Shown here piece by piece: positions 1-10,923 of a stretch of DNA of 39,890 bases; position 1 is the first letter of the stretch, and every line of letters begins with the position of its first letter. The DNA comes from Gammaproteobacteria bacterium HGW-Gammaproteobacteria-2 (GTDB lineage: Bacteria; Pseudomonadota; Gammaproteobacteria; Xanthomonadales; Xanthomonadaceae). The stretch covers positions 1-39,890 of the forward strand of contig PGZE01000007.1 in NCBI GenBank assembly GCA_002840015.1. Reading direction: 5' to 3'. The notes beneath the pieces were generated by a model. That model worked only from the letters and a program-made list of their open reading frames with translations. It did no database searches and was not told where the DNA came from. The position numbers and the translations under genes were made by a program.

Positions 1-686
1 ACACAGAACGCGATTTCCATGATCGGGGCATCGGTGCGTTCAAGCATGTCCACTGCACGGCGCATCCGTACCGATCGCAGATACTGGCGAAAGGTCACAC
101 CGTGCTCTTCGTGAAATGCGCGGCTGAACTCGCAACGACTCAATCCGCAGCAACGCGCCACCTCGGCTTCACTCATCTTCTCGTGCAGATGCGCCTCGAC
201 ATAACGGCAGGCTTTTGCGGTGCGCGGCTGCTCGGCATCCTTTGCAGAAAATCGTGCGGCCATTGGCACCGCCGGTATTGGCATCGCATTGGCGCGGCTG
301 CCGTCGGCGTCGCGCGCTAACGCTGCCTTGCGCAACCAATGCATGCGCTGCAGCAATGATTCGGTGCGCACCGGTTTGATCAGCACATCCCAGACCCGCG
401 CCCGCAACGCCCACAGCAACACGCCGTCATAGCACGGCTCGACCAGCATCAGCACCGGAATATGGCCATGTTCCTTGCGCACCGCAAGCAACGTGCGCAA
501 CCCGCGTGTGTCGGGGTAATCAAAGTCGAACACGATCAGCGCTGGTTGAATCTCACGCACCATCGGCAGCAGATCGTCGCTGCCGCGCACAGCCGTCAAC
601 CGACAGGCCAAAGCCAGTTCATGCATCGGCCCGCGCCCGCATGGGCGCAGGCAATGATCGACCCACAAGGCATCGACCCCGTTCAT
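1..686 (-). CDS. Response regulator with atypical receiver and AraC-type HTH (3' end cut by window edge)
   Basis: Reading the minus strand from the ATG at 684-686 gives 228 codons in frame to the window edge. Residues 1-110 look like a receiver domain: D54 in FDFDYPDTRG is the expected phospho-acceptor and K104 in LIKP the conserved lysine. The usual acidic pair after strand 1 is reduced to VDH (D10 only), and the switch Ser/Thr after strand 4 is V82 in VLMLVEP. Residues about 145-228 form an AraC/XylS-type DNA-binding domain, with MSEAEVARCCGLSRCEFSRA as the first helix-turn-helix and the second one starting at the edge. A purine-rich AGAGGTGA lies just upstream of the ATG and supports the start. 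The gene is divergent from sbcB. A transcriptional regulator is likely; its signal and targets cannot be told. Phosphorylation control may be altered given the missing receiver residues. Confidence 0.8.
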   Translation of the reverse strand, partial: MNGVDALWVDHCLRPCGRGPMHELALACRLTAVRGSDDLLPMVREIQPALIVFDFDYPDTRGLRTLLAVRKEHGHIPVLMLVEPCYDGVLLWALRARVWDVLIKPVRTESLLQRMHWLRKAALARDADGSRANAMPIPAVPMAARFSAKDAEQPRTAKACRYVEAHLHEKMSEAEVARCCGLSRCEFSRAFHEEHGVTFRQYLRSVRMRRAVDMLERTDAPIMEIAFC

Positions 687-907
687 CGCTCACCTCTGCC
701 CGACGGGAGCCAGCCGACATGCCGGTACTCCGCGCCGAAACGGTGCGGCGCGAGCAGCTAGTGCGCGCCGTACGACACCCTGGCGACCCCCATTGAGAAC
801 AACCTGGAAGCGTTGCCGCAGGCCACCATCCTAGCGCAAGCCCGAGTGCATGGCATGAACCACCATGCACCGTACAATAGCAACCAACCGGCGATTGGGC
901 GCGCGCG

Positions 908-2341
908 ATGCAAAGCTTCCTCTGGTACGACCTCGAAACCTTCGGCAAGGACGCGCGGCGCACGCGGATCGTGCAATTTGCCGCGATCCGCACCGATGCC
1001 GAGCTGAACCCGCTCGATGAACCCTGCGTGCTGTGGTGCCAACCGGCCGATGACCTGCTACCCTCGCCCGGCGCCACCTTGGTCACCGGCATCACCCCGC
1101 AGCAGGCCCAGCGCGAGGGCATGCCCGAAGCCGAGTTCATTGGCCGCATGCACGAGCTGATGGCGCAACCGGGTACCTGCGCGGCGGGTTACAACAGCCT
1201 GCGCTTTGACGACGAGTTTGTGCGCTTCGGCCTGTTCCGCAATTTCCACGATCCCTATGCCCGTGAATGGGCGCGCGGCAATTCGCGCTGGGACCTGCTC
1301 GAATACCTGCGCCTGGCCCATGCGATGCGCCCGGACGGGCTGCAATGGCCACGCCGCGACGATGGGTTCACCAGCTTCAAACTGGTAGATCTGGCCGCCG
1401 CCAATGGCATCAGCCACGAACACGCGCACGATGCGCTGTCCGATGTGCAAGCGCTGATCGGCCTCGCTAGGCTGGCGCGCAGCGCGCAACCCAAGCTGTG
1501 GGATTACGCGCTGACCCTGCGCAACAAGCGCAGCGCTGCCGCGCACATCGATGTTGCCGCGCAGATACCGCTGCTGCATGTCTCCGGGCGGTTCCCGGCC
1601 AGCCGCCGCCATGCTGCGCTGGTGCTGCCGATTGCACGCCATCCGCATATCGACAGCCGCATCATCGCCTACGATCTGGCGCACGACCCCGAGCAACTGC
1701 TGGCGCTGGATGCCGATGGCATCACCGATCGCCTGTACACGCCCAGCGCCGATCTGCCCGAAGGCGAGCAGCGCATCGCGCTCAAGGAAATCCACCTCAA
1801 CCGCTGTCCGTCGCTGGTGCCGCTGGAGTTCGTGCGCGATGCCGATTGCGCACGGCTGGGCATCGATATGCAGAGCAGCATGGCCAACGCCGAACTGATC
1901 CGCCGCGCCAGTGATCTGCCGGAAACCCTGCGCCAGGTGTATGCGCGGCCATCATCGTTTGCGCCCGGCGATGTCGATGCCTCGTTGTACGACGGTTTCA
2001 TCGCCGACGCCGACCGCCGCCATTGCGATCGGGTGCGCGCCACTCCGCCCGAGCGCCTTGGCCACGAGCACTTCGCGTTCGCCGATCCGCGTCTGGGTGA
2101 ATTGCTGTTTCGTTACCGCGCCCGCAACTGGCCAGACACCCTGGATGCCGATGAGCGTACACGCTGGGACGATTACCGCCGCCAGCGCCTGCAAACCGAC
2201 ATCGGCTGGTCCGAATACACCTTTGAAACCCACGCTGCGGAAATAGCGCAATTGCGCCAGCAGCATGCCGGCGATAGCCGCGCGCAGACCCTGCTCGATG
2301 CCTTGCAAGCCTGGGCGGCGAAACTGGAAGCTTCGCTATGA
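908..2341 (+). CDS. sbcB: Exodeoxyribonuclease I
   Basis: At 477 aa this has the normal length for exonuclease I, the 3'-5' single-strand DNA exonuclease acting in recombination and mismatch repair. The DEDDh catalytic set is visible: YDLET near the N-terminus (D8, E10), a middle motif NSLRFDDEF, and HDALSD (H174, D179). The C-terminal half, with RNKRSAA and a YDGF segment, corresponds to the SH3-like and ExoI_C domains of the family. The ATG at 908 places YDLET at residue 7, as in known family members. A TACAAT hexamer at 873-878 could be a -10 box, but I see no convincing -35. The gene ends 40 nt before the DUF2461 gene on the same strand, so the two may be cotranscribed. Confidence 0.95.
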   Translation: MQSFLWYDLETFGKDARRTRIVQFAAIRTDAELNPLDEPCVLWCQPADDLLPSPGATLVTGITPQQAQREGMPEAEFIGRMHELMAQPGTCAAGYNSLRFDDEFVRFGLFRNFHDPYAREWARGNSRWDLLEYLRLAHAMRPDGLQWPRRDDGFTSFKLVDLAAANGISHEHAHDALSDVQALIGLARLARSAQPKLWDYALTLRNKRSAAAHIDVAAQIPLLHVSGRFPASRRHAALVLPIARHPHIDSRIIAYDLAHDPEQLLALDADGITDRLYTPSADLPEGEQRIALKEIHLNRCPSLVPLEFVRDADCARLGIDMQSSMANAELIRRASDLPETLRQVYARPSSFAPGDVDASLYDGFIADADRRHCDRVRATPPERLGHEHFAFADPRLGELLFRYRARNWPDTLDADERTRWDDYRRQRLQTDIGWSEYTFETHAAEIAQLRQQHAGDSRAQTLLDALQAWAAKLEASL

Positions 2342-2381
2342 GTCGACCGACAAAGCACTGCAGCCAAATTGGAGCACCTGA

Positions 2382-3058
2382 TTGAGCACCTACTTTTCCG
2401 ACAAGACTTTTCGCTTCCAACGCGCGCTGGCGCGCAACAACGAGCGCGAGTGGTTCCATGCGCACCGTTCCGATTACATCTGCGCCGGCCCTGCCTGCAA
2501 CTGATCGCCGACCTGCAGGCGCCGCTGGCAAAGCTGAGCGAGCAGTTTATTGCCAACCCACGCCCGGTCGGCGGCTCGCTGTTTCGCATCCATCGCGATA
2601 CCCGTTTCAGCAATGACAAAACCCCATACAAACCGTGGGCCGGGCTGCGCCTGTATCACCAGCGCCATCGCGAAGTGCCAGCGCCCAGTTTCTACGTCCA
2701 CATCGCGCCGGGCGACAGCTTCGTCGGTGGTGGCCTGTGGCACCCCGACAGCGCCACCACTCGGCGCGTGCGCAGTTTCATCGCCGACAACCCGGCGGCC
2801 TGGAAGCGCTTCACCCATGCCGCGAAGTTCCGCGAGCGCTGCACCCTGGTCGGCGATTCGTTGGTGCGTCCACCAGCCGGCTTTCCCGCCGACCATCCGC
2901 TGATTGAGGATCTCAAGCGCAAGGATTTCGTCGCCGTTTGCGCGCTCGACGATGCCACCGTCACCGGCACCAAGCTGATACCGGCCATCACTGAGCGCCT
3001 CGCACTGCTGGCGCCGCTGATCGATTACCTGTGCGCTGCGCTGGAACTGGAGTATTGA
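2382..3058 (+). pseudogene. DUF2461 family protein, apparent frameshift near codon 32
   Basis: The DUF2461 N-terminal pattern (STYFSDKTFRFQRALARNNE then REWFHAHRSDY) is encoded from a TTG at 2382, with GGAG at 2371-2374 as ribosome binding site. That frame hits TGA at 2502-2504. The rest of the family (LRRPCLQLIADLQ, then FRIHRDTRFSNDKTPYKPW, then FYVHIAPGDSFVGGGLWHP) continues in the frame two positions on, from about 2480 to 3058. The gap between the conserved Tyr and the next conserved Pro is about 11 nt, where I would expect about 18, so a short deletion (1, 4 or 7 nt) around 2475-2488 fits best. Both halves are otherwise well preserved, so this is a recent lesion or a sequencing error. 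An ATG at 2369 in the second frame gives an open frame, but its first ~35 residues do not look like the family. The biochemical function of DUF2461 is not known to me. Confidence 0.8.
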
Positions 3059-3264
3059 TGCGAGCCAGAGCCAATCGCGTCGGCCGCACGCAGCATGAAT
3101 GAATACGAATGCATGTTTACGGATATTTAACCTCTCGTCCGACAAACGCCACGCATAGTGCATCAGCGCAGTGACGCATCGCGGTTCGAAGCCACCCACC
3201 ATCGCGTGGCGCAATCGCCTGACCAACGGCGCGCACATTCAAACGTTCCTGGGAGGGAAACGTC

Positions 3265-5592
<2,328 letters not shown>

Positions 5593-5605
5593 CATGGTCA
5601 GCGAG

Positions 5606-5634
5606 GCGCTCGCGCATGGCGGTGCGGCGAGCGC
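5606..5634 (+). terminator. GC-rich hairpin 14 nt after the isoamylase stop
   Basis: GCGCTCGC (5606-5613) and GCGAGCGC (5627-5634) form a perfect 8-bp stem with a 13-nt loop. No T-run follows, so it is not a classical intrinsic terminator. It may protect the 3' end of the mRNA or pause polymerase. Confidence 0.4.
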
Positions 5635-5770
5635 ACCGCGTGACAATGCCACGCGCCTGGCTTGCGCGAACAGCGCCACGCCGGCCAATCCATCGATTTA
5701 GTGCGTCACAGCAGGTGGAATAGCCCGGTAAAGGCCAAAGGCAACCGTGGAGCACCAGCGCCGCGGCACT

Positions 5771-5797
5771 GTCATTGCCGCGAAAGCAGAAATCCAC
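5771..5797. repeat. Degenerate dispersed palindrome (GTCATTnCCGCG type)
   Basis: GTCATTGCCGCGAAAGCAGA followed by AATCCA matches, with two changes in the stem, the repeat GTCATTCCCGCG..GCGGGAATCCA seen intact at 23277-23301. The changes (G for C on the left, A for G on the right) weaken the hairpin, so it looks like an old, decaying copy. Confidence 0.5.
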
Positions 5798-5923
5798 GGC
5801 GCCTTTTGGCTGGCCGGCAACGCGAAACCCGGCCTGCGCAGTGCGCCCAAACCCGCTGACGACTTCGCGTTGCGGCATCATGGTCGTATTCAGCGCACAG
5901 CCATCACCCCGTGAGGACATACC

Positions 5924-6751
5924 ATGCTCCGCATACTTGCACTGTTCGCTCTTTTACTTGGCGGCGCTGTACACGCCGAAACCCTAAGCGTGATGAGCTT
6001 CAATGTCCGCCTGCCAACTGCGGCCGATGGCGCCAACGCGTGGGAGGAACGTCGTGAGCTGTTCATCGACACTGTCCGCGCGCAGGCACCTGACCTGATG
6101 GGGACCCAGGAACTGCATTTCGAGCAGGGCCAATACATCGTCGAAAAGCTGCCGGAATATCGCTGGTTCGGAATGAGTCGGCGTGGCAACCACGAGGACG
6201 AGCACATGGGCGTATTCTATCGTCCGGACCGGCTGCGATTGCTCGATTCAGGCGACTTCTGGTTGTCGAACACCCCCGAGCGCGCCGGCAGCAGCAGTTG
6301 GGGCAATCCATTTCCGCGGATGGTGACCTGGGCCCTGTTTGAAACCGTCGAAAGCCATGCCCGATTTTTGTATTACAACACCCACTTCCCCTACCGCGCG
6401 GAAGATGACGAGGCCCGTCGCAAAGCGGCCACGTTGATCGTCAATCGGTTGTCGCTGTACGACGTGGCATTGCCGATCATCGTCGGCGGCGATTTCAACA
6501 GCGAACCTCAGGGAGGTGCTTACGCGATACTGACCGGGCTGTTGAAGGATGCATGGGAGGAGGCGGCATCGCGCAGCGGCCCGGACGCAACCTTCCATGG
6601 CTTCAGCGGGACGCCAGATCGGCGCATCGACTGGATTGTGTTCCGGGCGCCGTGGCGCGTGCTATCGGCTCAGGTCAATAACCACCATGACGGCACACGT
6701 TACCCGTCGGATCACTTCCCGGTCAGCGCCGTTTTCGCACTTGCACCTTAG
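5924..6751 (+). CDS. Secreted endonuclease/exonuclease/phosphatase family protein
   Basis: The 275-aa product has a signal peptide ending VHA-E (cleavage after residue 18) and one metal-dependent EEP domain (DNase I/AP endonuclease-like fold). Landmarks are SFNVRL with N27, GTQELH with E63, YNTHFPY, GGDFNSEP with D190 and N192, RRIDWIVF, and PSDHFPV with D263/H264. These are the usual metal-binding and catalytic residues. Members of this group act on DNA, phosphoinositides, sphingomyelin or sugar phosphates, and the sequence alone does not fix the substrate. The protein should act in the periplasm or outside the cell. The start is supported by GTGAGGA 8-14 nt upstream. The stop codon TAG lies one base before an inverted-repeat end identical to that of the MITE-like element at 13.96-14.18 kb. 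Confidence 0.85.
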   Translation: MLRILALFALLLGGAVHAETLSVMSFNVRLPTAADGANAWEERRELFIDTVRAQAPDLMGTQELHFEQGQYIVEKLPEYRWFGMSRRGNHEDEHMGVFYRPDRLRLLDSGDFWLSNTPERAGSSSWGNPFPRMVTWALFETVESHARFLYYNTHFPYRAEDDEARRKAATLIVNRLSLYDVALPIIVGGDFNSEPQGGAYAILTGLLKDAWEEAASRSGPDATFHGFSGTPDRRIDWIVFRAPWRVLSAQVNNHHDGTRYPSDHFPVSAVFALAP

Positions 6752-6752
6752 G

Positions 6753-6771
6753 CTAGCAGCCTGTCGGGCTT
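6753..6771. repeat. Solo copy of the MITE terminal inverted repeat
   Basis: CTAGCAGCCTGTCGGGCTT is identical over 19 nt to the reverse complement of the right end of the element at 13962-14175. No partner end is seen nearby, so this is a solitary end or a remnant. It lies between two convergent genes, and AGCC/GGCT within it can form a small hairpin. Confidence 0.7.
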
Positions 6772-6805
6772 CACTTGGCACGGGCTGCAAAACCGTCTGC
6801 GCGAT

Positions 6806-9800
6806 TCAGCTGCCGCCACGCATCAGCTCGCGGCAGTCAGCCTCTGGCAGCGGCCGGCTGAACAAAAAGCCTTGCAATTCATCGCAACCATTGTCGAACA
6901 GTGCTTGCGCGTCCACTTCGCGCTCCACACCCTCGGCAATCACCCGATAACCCAGCGCGCGTGCCATGGTGGTGATTGCCTGCACGATCACCGCCTGACG
7001 CGGGTCATCGGCGATATTGGCTACCAGGCTGCGATCAAGCTTCAGCACATCCACCGCGAACAGATACAAATAGCTGAGGCTGGAATAGCCTGAGCCAAAA
7101 TCGTCGATGGCGACACCAATACCCAGCCGCTTGAGGCCGGAAAGCACCTGCCGGGTGCGCTCGGAATTGCGCAGCAGCTGGCTCTCGGTGATTTCAATCT
7201 GCAACAACCCCGGCGCAATACCGGCGGCAAGCAAAGCCTCACCAGCCATATCGACCAATTGCTCTCCGGTGAAGGTCACTACCGAAACATTGACCGAAAC
7301 CGGGACAAGCGACAGCCCCTGATCCTGCCATTCACGTAGTTGCTGGCATGCGGCGCGCATCACCCAGGCATCGACCTGCATGATCAGGTCGCTGGTTTCG
7401 GCAATCGGCAGGAAATCGCAGGGGTAGATCAATTCCGACTCGCTGCGCTGCCAGCGCACCAGTGCCTCAAGCCCGATCAGACGGCGGCTGGCGGCATCGA
7501 CCTTGGGCTGAAAGTGCAACCGCAACTGGCCGCCATCGATGGCGTCATGCAGCAGCGTTTCCACTTGCAACCGCGCGTGCTCGTGCTGATTGATTTCCGG
7601 AGTGAAAAAGGCGTACTGATTGCGGCCCGCATGCTTGGCGTGATACATCGCGGCATCGGCATTCTTGAGCAACTCATGCGGCGAGGTTCCATCATCGGGA
7701 AACACGCTGATGCCGATCGAACCCGATACACGTACGTCCTGACCGCCAAGCGTCATCGGCTCGTGCAAGGTGCGCAACAATTTCTCAGCAACCTGAGCCA
7801 CATCCCGCGCGCTGCCGGTTTCGGGCAGCAGCACCACGAACTCGTCACCACCCAGGCGGCACACCGTATCGGAGCGCCGCACGCCGGCACACAATCGCTC
7901 GGCAACCTGACACAGCATCTGATCGCCGGCGTGATGACCCAGGCTGTCATTGATCGCCTTGAAGCGATCCAGATCGATGAACAGCACGGCGGTCATCCGC
8001 GCGTTGCGCTCGGCCAGCGCCAGCGCCTGGCGCAAACGGTCTTCCAGCACAACCCGGTTGGGCAAATCGGTGAGCGCGTCATGCTGCGCCAGATGTGCCA
8101 TCCGCATCGCCAGCTCGCGCGACGCGCTGACATCACGAAACACCAGCACGGCGCCACTGACGTTACCCTGCGCATCGTGGATCGATGCCACCGAGCCTGA
8201 AATTGGCAAGACCGCACTATCTGCCCGCACCAACACCGCATCGTCGGCGAGACTGATGATCGGGTTCTGCGCCAGCAATTGCAGCACCGGGATGGCCTCA
8301 CGCGCGCCGCCATGGGTGGCAGCGATGGTGACGACATCATTGATCTGACGCCCCATCGCATCTGCCTCACTCCACCCAGTGAGCGCTTCGGCGGCAGGGT
8401 TGAGCGAACTGACATGACCGGCAACATCAGTGACGATGACCGCGTCGGCAATGGCGCGCAAGGCGGTCCGCACGCGATCGCTCTCATCGAACAGTTCATC
8501 CTCGGCTGCCTTGAGTGCGCTCACATCAACCAGCAACATGTAGATGCCCTCAGAGCCATCCGGCACAACCGACACCTGGGTCCAGCGCCCAGCCTGCGGC
8601 ACCCAGCTACGCACGCTGCCGTGCTCGCCGGCGTGGCCGCGTTTCACCAGTTCGTCCACCGCCGGATCGCGCGGCGCGTTATCACCAAACACCTCAACGA
8701 AGGTCTTGCCAATAAACGCATTGGCTTCCAGCCCGTACCAGTCCAGATGCGCGCGATTGACAAACAAAAACCGACCATCGCGATCCAGATGCGAAACCAG
8801 GCCAGGAACACTGTCGGTGATCGTGCGCAGACGTTGCTCGCTCGCGCGATAAGCCGTTGCCCGCACTTCACCAAGGATGTTGGCGCGTACCCGCGTCGTT
8901 GCCAGCAACCACACAATCGCAGCAAGCAGCAATGCGGTAACCAGGCCGCCTTGCAATACGGTTTGCGCCTGCTCGGATGCGACCGCATCGATGCCGCTCA
9001 TGTCGGCGCTGTAACGCACCGACCAACGACGGCCGGCAACCGGCAATTGCCGCTCAATCGTGAATAGCGGCGCATGACTTGCCGCGTCTTGCGGCATCTG
9101 TCGCATATCGGCGTACAGCGGGCTGTCGTTGTCGGCGGCGTCGAACAAGGCGAAGTTGATGCCCAATGGCCCATCGCCAAGGATGTCGGACATCAACAAG
9201 TCCACACGCAGTGAGGCCATCACAAACCCCAGCAACGTTCCGTCCTTGCGCGCCACCGAGCCGGCTATCGGCTCACCTTCATACACCGGCAGAAACAACA
9301 ACACCCGCGCCGAGTCGGCGTCGCTCGCCACGCGTTGCAATGGCCCGGTCACCACAATTCTTGCTTGATCGCGTGCAGTCTGCAAAGCGAGACGACACAC
9401 CGGATCGGCATAAAGATCGACGCCCAGCGGACTGCTGTCGGCTACCGCATGAGTCGCCGAGTAATAAGTGATTGGCACGTATTGGTCGCGCTCACCGGCT
9501 GGAATCAGAGTGAATTGTAGCTGCGAACTGAGCCTGGCTTGAACGATGAACTCGGGCAAATGCTCGGCCGATACCTGTTCAGCAAAACCCAAGCCCTGTA
9601 ATCCGGGGTAATGGCGTTCCAGATCGAGCATCTGCACAAAGGCATGCCACTTCGCTTGATCAAGATCGCGATTCAGGGTTACTTGCGCAAGCGCCGAATG
9701 CAATATCAGTTCGTATGCCGCAACCCGAGATGCGATGGCAGATGTAACCTCCTTTGCCCGCGCCTCAAACGCCAATCGTGCATCATCACGTGCTGCTGTT

Positions 9801-10036
9801 TGCAATGGGCGCCAGATCAAAAGGGTCACCAACATCACCGCGACAAATACCAGCACCGCGAGAAACCACGGCAATCTCGCGCGGTATGCTCGCCGTGCTG
9901 CTGCAGCTTGGTCCAAGCCAGTGGGCATCAGGGTAACCACTCGCGACAATAAGTTCGATGCGAGTGTATGCGATCCTGTGCAGTGCGTCATGACTGCGGT
10001 ACAAACAATGACACGCAGTAGGCAACCGTGGCGCAT
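6806..10036 (-). CDS. CHASE-PAS-PAS-GGDEF-EAL cyclic-di-GMP protein
   Basis: Up to 1076 aa. Order: a TM segment (FLAVLVFVAVMLVTLLIW), a periplasmic CHASE-type sensor (~90-350, with LQGLGFAEQV and FTLIPAGERDQY), a second TM (GGLVTALLLAAIVWLLA), two PAS domains (SVPGLVSHLDRDGRFLFVNR and AIADAVIVTDVAGHVSSLNP), GGDEF and EAL. GGDEF is intact at 729-733, and RRSD five residues before it is a good I-site (product inhibition). EAL is intact at 857-859, with DDFGSGYSSLSYL and IAEGVE also conserved. Both diguanylate cyclase and phosphodiesterase activity are therefore possible; the net direction cannot be read from sequence. The first 36 residues look unlike a membrane-protein N-terminus, so an ATG at 9928 (MPTGLDQ, 1040 aa) is a good alternative start. 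Both candidate starts have weak ribosome sites. Confidence 0.92.
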   Translation of the reverse strand: MRHGCLLRVIVCTAVMTHCTGSHTLASNLLSRVVTLMPTGLDQAAAARRAYRARLPWFLAVLVFVAVMLVTLLIWRPLQTAARDDARLAFEARAKEVTSAIASRVAAYELILHSALAQVTLNRDLDQAKWHAFVQMLDLERHYPGLQGLGFAEQVSAEHLPEFIVQARLSSQLQFTLIPAGERDQYVPITYYSATHAVADSSPLGVDLYADPVCRLALQTARDQARIVVTGPLQRVASDADSARVLLFLPVYEGEPIAGSVARKDGTLLGFVMASLRVDLLMSDILGDGPLGINFALFDAADNDSPLYADMRQMPQDAASHAPLFTIERQLPVAGRRWSVRYSADMSGIDAVASEQAQTVLQGGLVTALLLAAIVWLLATTRVRANILGEVRATAYRASEQRLRTITDSVPGLVSHLDRDGRFLFVNRAHLDWYGLEANAFIGKTFVEVFGDNAPRDPAVDELVKRGHAGEHGSVRSWVPQAGRWTQVSVVPDGSEGIYMLLVDVSALKAAEDELFDESDRVRTALRAIADAVIVTDVAGHVSSLNPAAEALTGWSEADAMGRQINDVVTIAATHGGAREAIPVLQLLAQNPIISLADDAVLVRADSAVLPISGSVASIHDAQGNVSGAVLVFRDVSASRELAMRMAHLAQHDALTDLPNRVVLEDRLRQALALAERNARMTAVLFIDLDRFKAINDSLGHHAGDQMLCQVAERLCAGVRRSDTVCRLGGDEFVVLLPETGSARDVAQVAEKLLRTLHEPMTLGGQDVRVSGSIGISVFPDDGTSPHELLKNADAAMYHAKHAGRNQYAFFTPEINQHEHARLQVETLLHDAIDGGQLRLHFQPKVDAASRRLIGLEALVRWQRSESELIYPCDFLPIAETSDLIMQVDAWVMRAACQQLREWQDQGLSLVPVSVNVSVVTFTGEQLVDMAGEALLAAGIAPGLLQIEITESQLLRNSERTRQVLSGLKRLGIGVAIDDFGSGYSSLSYLYLFAVDVLKLDRSLVANIADDPRQAVIVQAITTMARALGYRVIAEGVEREVDAQALFDNGCDELQGFLFSRPLPEADCRELMRGGS

Positions 10037-10053
10037 ACCTCACGAGCGTTTGA

Positions 10054-10872
10054 TCAGTCACCCGGGGTACGCACAGCGCCCTTCACCCGTTTCGCACGCA
10101 CCTCGCCACTACCACTGCGGTTGACAACAACGTCACCGTCAATATCGGTGACGCGCAAGTCGCCAGAACCCATGCGTTCCAACTGTACCGAACCGGCAAT
10201 CCGCAGCAGGGTAATGTCGCCTGAGCCGAGCGATTCAATACGCACCGAGCCCTTGGCATCGCGCACGGTGACATCGCCTGACCCCACCGTTCCGATCTGC
10301 GTATCTGCGGCCACGCCCTCCACGATGGCATCGCCCGAGCCAACGGAATCGATCTGCAATGCACCGATGTTGTGCGCCACCACATCGCCAGAACCCAGAT
10401 CCAGGTGCAGCGTGCCAGCGATGCCCCTGGCATCCAGATCACCGGAGCCGACATCCGCCTTGAGCGACGCCACCTGTTGAATGTTCGCGTCGCCGGAGCC
10501 CATGTTCAACTCGAGCGCAAGCGACGCTGGCACCTTGACGCTGACATTGTGATAGGCATAGTCAGAGCCAAATGACACGGTGATGATGCGGTGCTCGCGC
10601 ACCAGGCTTAGCGTCAGACGATCACCATCGCGCTCTTGTTTCAGTGACAACAGCTCAAGCCGCTTGTCGGACGAAGCACAGGCACGGCCGCGAACCACGC
10701 CGTCGGCACCATCGGCGCCGCTGATGTTCAGGGTATCGGCGCCCATTTCCACCACCAAGGTGGAAATTCCTTCCAGATCCAGCACCAACTCTTCGGGCTT
10801 TTCGACATTGCAGCTCTCGGCGGCAGCAAGCGTTGGCAACAACAATGCAGCAGCAGCAATCAGTATTTTCAT
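10054..10872 (-). CDS. Secreted DUF2807 (GIN-type) repeat protein
   Basis: The 272-aa protein has a signal peptide (MKILIAAAALLLPTLAAAES). A short N-terminal region is followed by a run of about eight ~20-residue repeats, each carrying GSGD (MGSGDANI, VGSGDLDA, LGSGDVVA, VGSGDAIV and so on; the last is GSGE). This is the pattern of the DUF2807 putative auto-transporter adhesin head (GIN) domain, expected to fold as a beta-helix in the periplasm or on the surface. It is the last gene of the operon starting at 13370, 51 nt after the permease gene, with GGGGAG upstream of the ATG. Such proteins often travel with GntR-ABC modules and are suspected of envelope-stress roles. The molecular function is unknown. 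Confidence 0.85.
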   Translation of the reverse strand: MKILIAAAALLLPTLAAAESCNVEKPEELVLDLEGISTLVVEMGADTLNISGADGADGVVRGRACASSDKRLELLSLKQERDGDRLTLSLVREHRIITVSFGSDYAYHNVSVKVPASLALELNMGSGDANIQQVASLKADVGSGDLDARGIAGTLHLDLGSGDVVAHNIGALQIDSVGSGDAIVEGVAADTQIGTVGSGDVTVRDAKGSVRIESLGSGDITLLRIAGSVQLERMGSGDLRVTDIDGDVVVNRSGSGEVRAKRVKGAVRTPGD

Positions 10873-10923
10873 GGTGAATACTCCCCGTTCAGTAAATCAG
10901 CGGCCACGTTGCAGCCAACACAA

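Larger units (their letters stand above)
5593..5923. other. Intergenic region between isoamylase and nuclease genes
   Basis: These 331 bases hold no convincing gene. They contain the hairpin at 5606-5634 and a degenerate copy of an interspersed palindromic repeat at 5771-5797. No clear sigma70 promoter is visible to me upstream of the nuclease gene at 5924. Confidence 0.5.

Noticed and set aside
2369..2480. ATG at 2369 as a normal start for the DUF2461 gene
   Set aside because: The resulting first ~35 residues do not match the family, while the other frame does, so a frameshift explains the data better.
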